Below are positions 5,281-5,416 of a DNA stretch of 5,416 nt, one piece after another. The stretch lies in contig JACIWP010000210.1 in assembly GCA_014360855.1 (NCBI GenBank), forward strand, positions 1 through 5,416, given 5' to 3'. The notes under the pieces are model-generated. The model was given only the letters and a program-made list of their open reading frames with translations, searched no databases and was not told the DNA's origin. Position numbers and translations under genes: made by a program. This stretch comes from Anaerolineae bacterium. Lineage in GTDB: Bacteria > Chloroflexota > Anaerolineae > JACIWP01. Position 1 is the first letter of the stretch; every line of letters begins with the position of its first letter.

Positions 5281-5416
5281 GCCCAGACCTTCCGCGGCGT
5301 GCCGGCCCGCTCTGCACTCCCCCGATAACGCCGCCCTGTGCTCCCAGCCTCCCGATCAACAGTCATCCTGCTCCTGCGGCCGACAGGTTTCCACCCCGCG
5401 CCGGGGCGATCAGACG

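Noticed and set aside
5394..5406. Small inverted repeat CCCCG-CGC-CGGGG near the right edge
   Set aside because: A 5-bp stem in G+C-rich DNA without a T-run; expected by chance.

Overview
The window is ordinary bacterial core-genome DNA, G+C-rich (roughly 63-65% by eye) and almost fully coding. It holds two gene groups that converge on one shared hairpin terminator. The likely source is a Chloroflexota-type bacterium, possibly Anaerolineae. The reasons are a single-domain YidC without the large periplasmic domain of Gram-negatives, a Jag/KhpB protein directly after yidC, and very high density of the palindrome GCCGGC. The phylum assignment is inference with moderate to low confidence.

Left, + strand (1-1767): the 3' part of tsaE, then tsaB, then a rimI-type acetyltransferase. 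tsaB and rimI overlap as ATGA. TsaE and TsaB belong to the complex that makes the universal tRNA modification t6A37. The catalytic partner tsaD is not in the window. A 13-bp hairpin (1769-1799) follows the rimI stop at once and ends transcription from both sides.

Right, - strand, read right to left (5280 down to 1811): rnpA (RNase P protein), yidD (membrane-insertion factor), a predicted lipoprotein with an eight-bladed PQQ/BamB-like beta-propeller, yidC (membrane insertase) and khpB/jag (RNA-binding protein). This is the widely conserved rpmH-rnpA-yidD-yidC-jag block with one extra gene between yidD and yidC. rpmH should lie just beyond the right edge; perhaps its last codon is visible. Genes are tightly packed or overlapping: rnpA and yidD by 68 bp, yidC and khpB by 32 bp. 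The two spacers around the lipoprotein gene are 79 and 41 bp.

The most interesting points are the propeller lipoprotein inside the insertase operon, the long RnpA C-terminal tail overlapping yidD (or a frameshift there), and the GCCGGC abundance, which recalls HIP1 of cyanobacteria. I saw no mobile element, CRISPR array, tRNA, rRNA or clearly novel multi-gene system. No gap between genes exceeds 300 bases.
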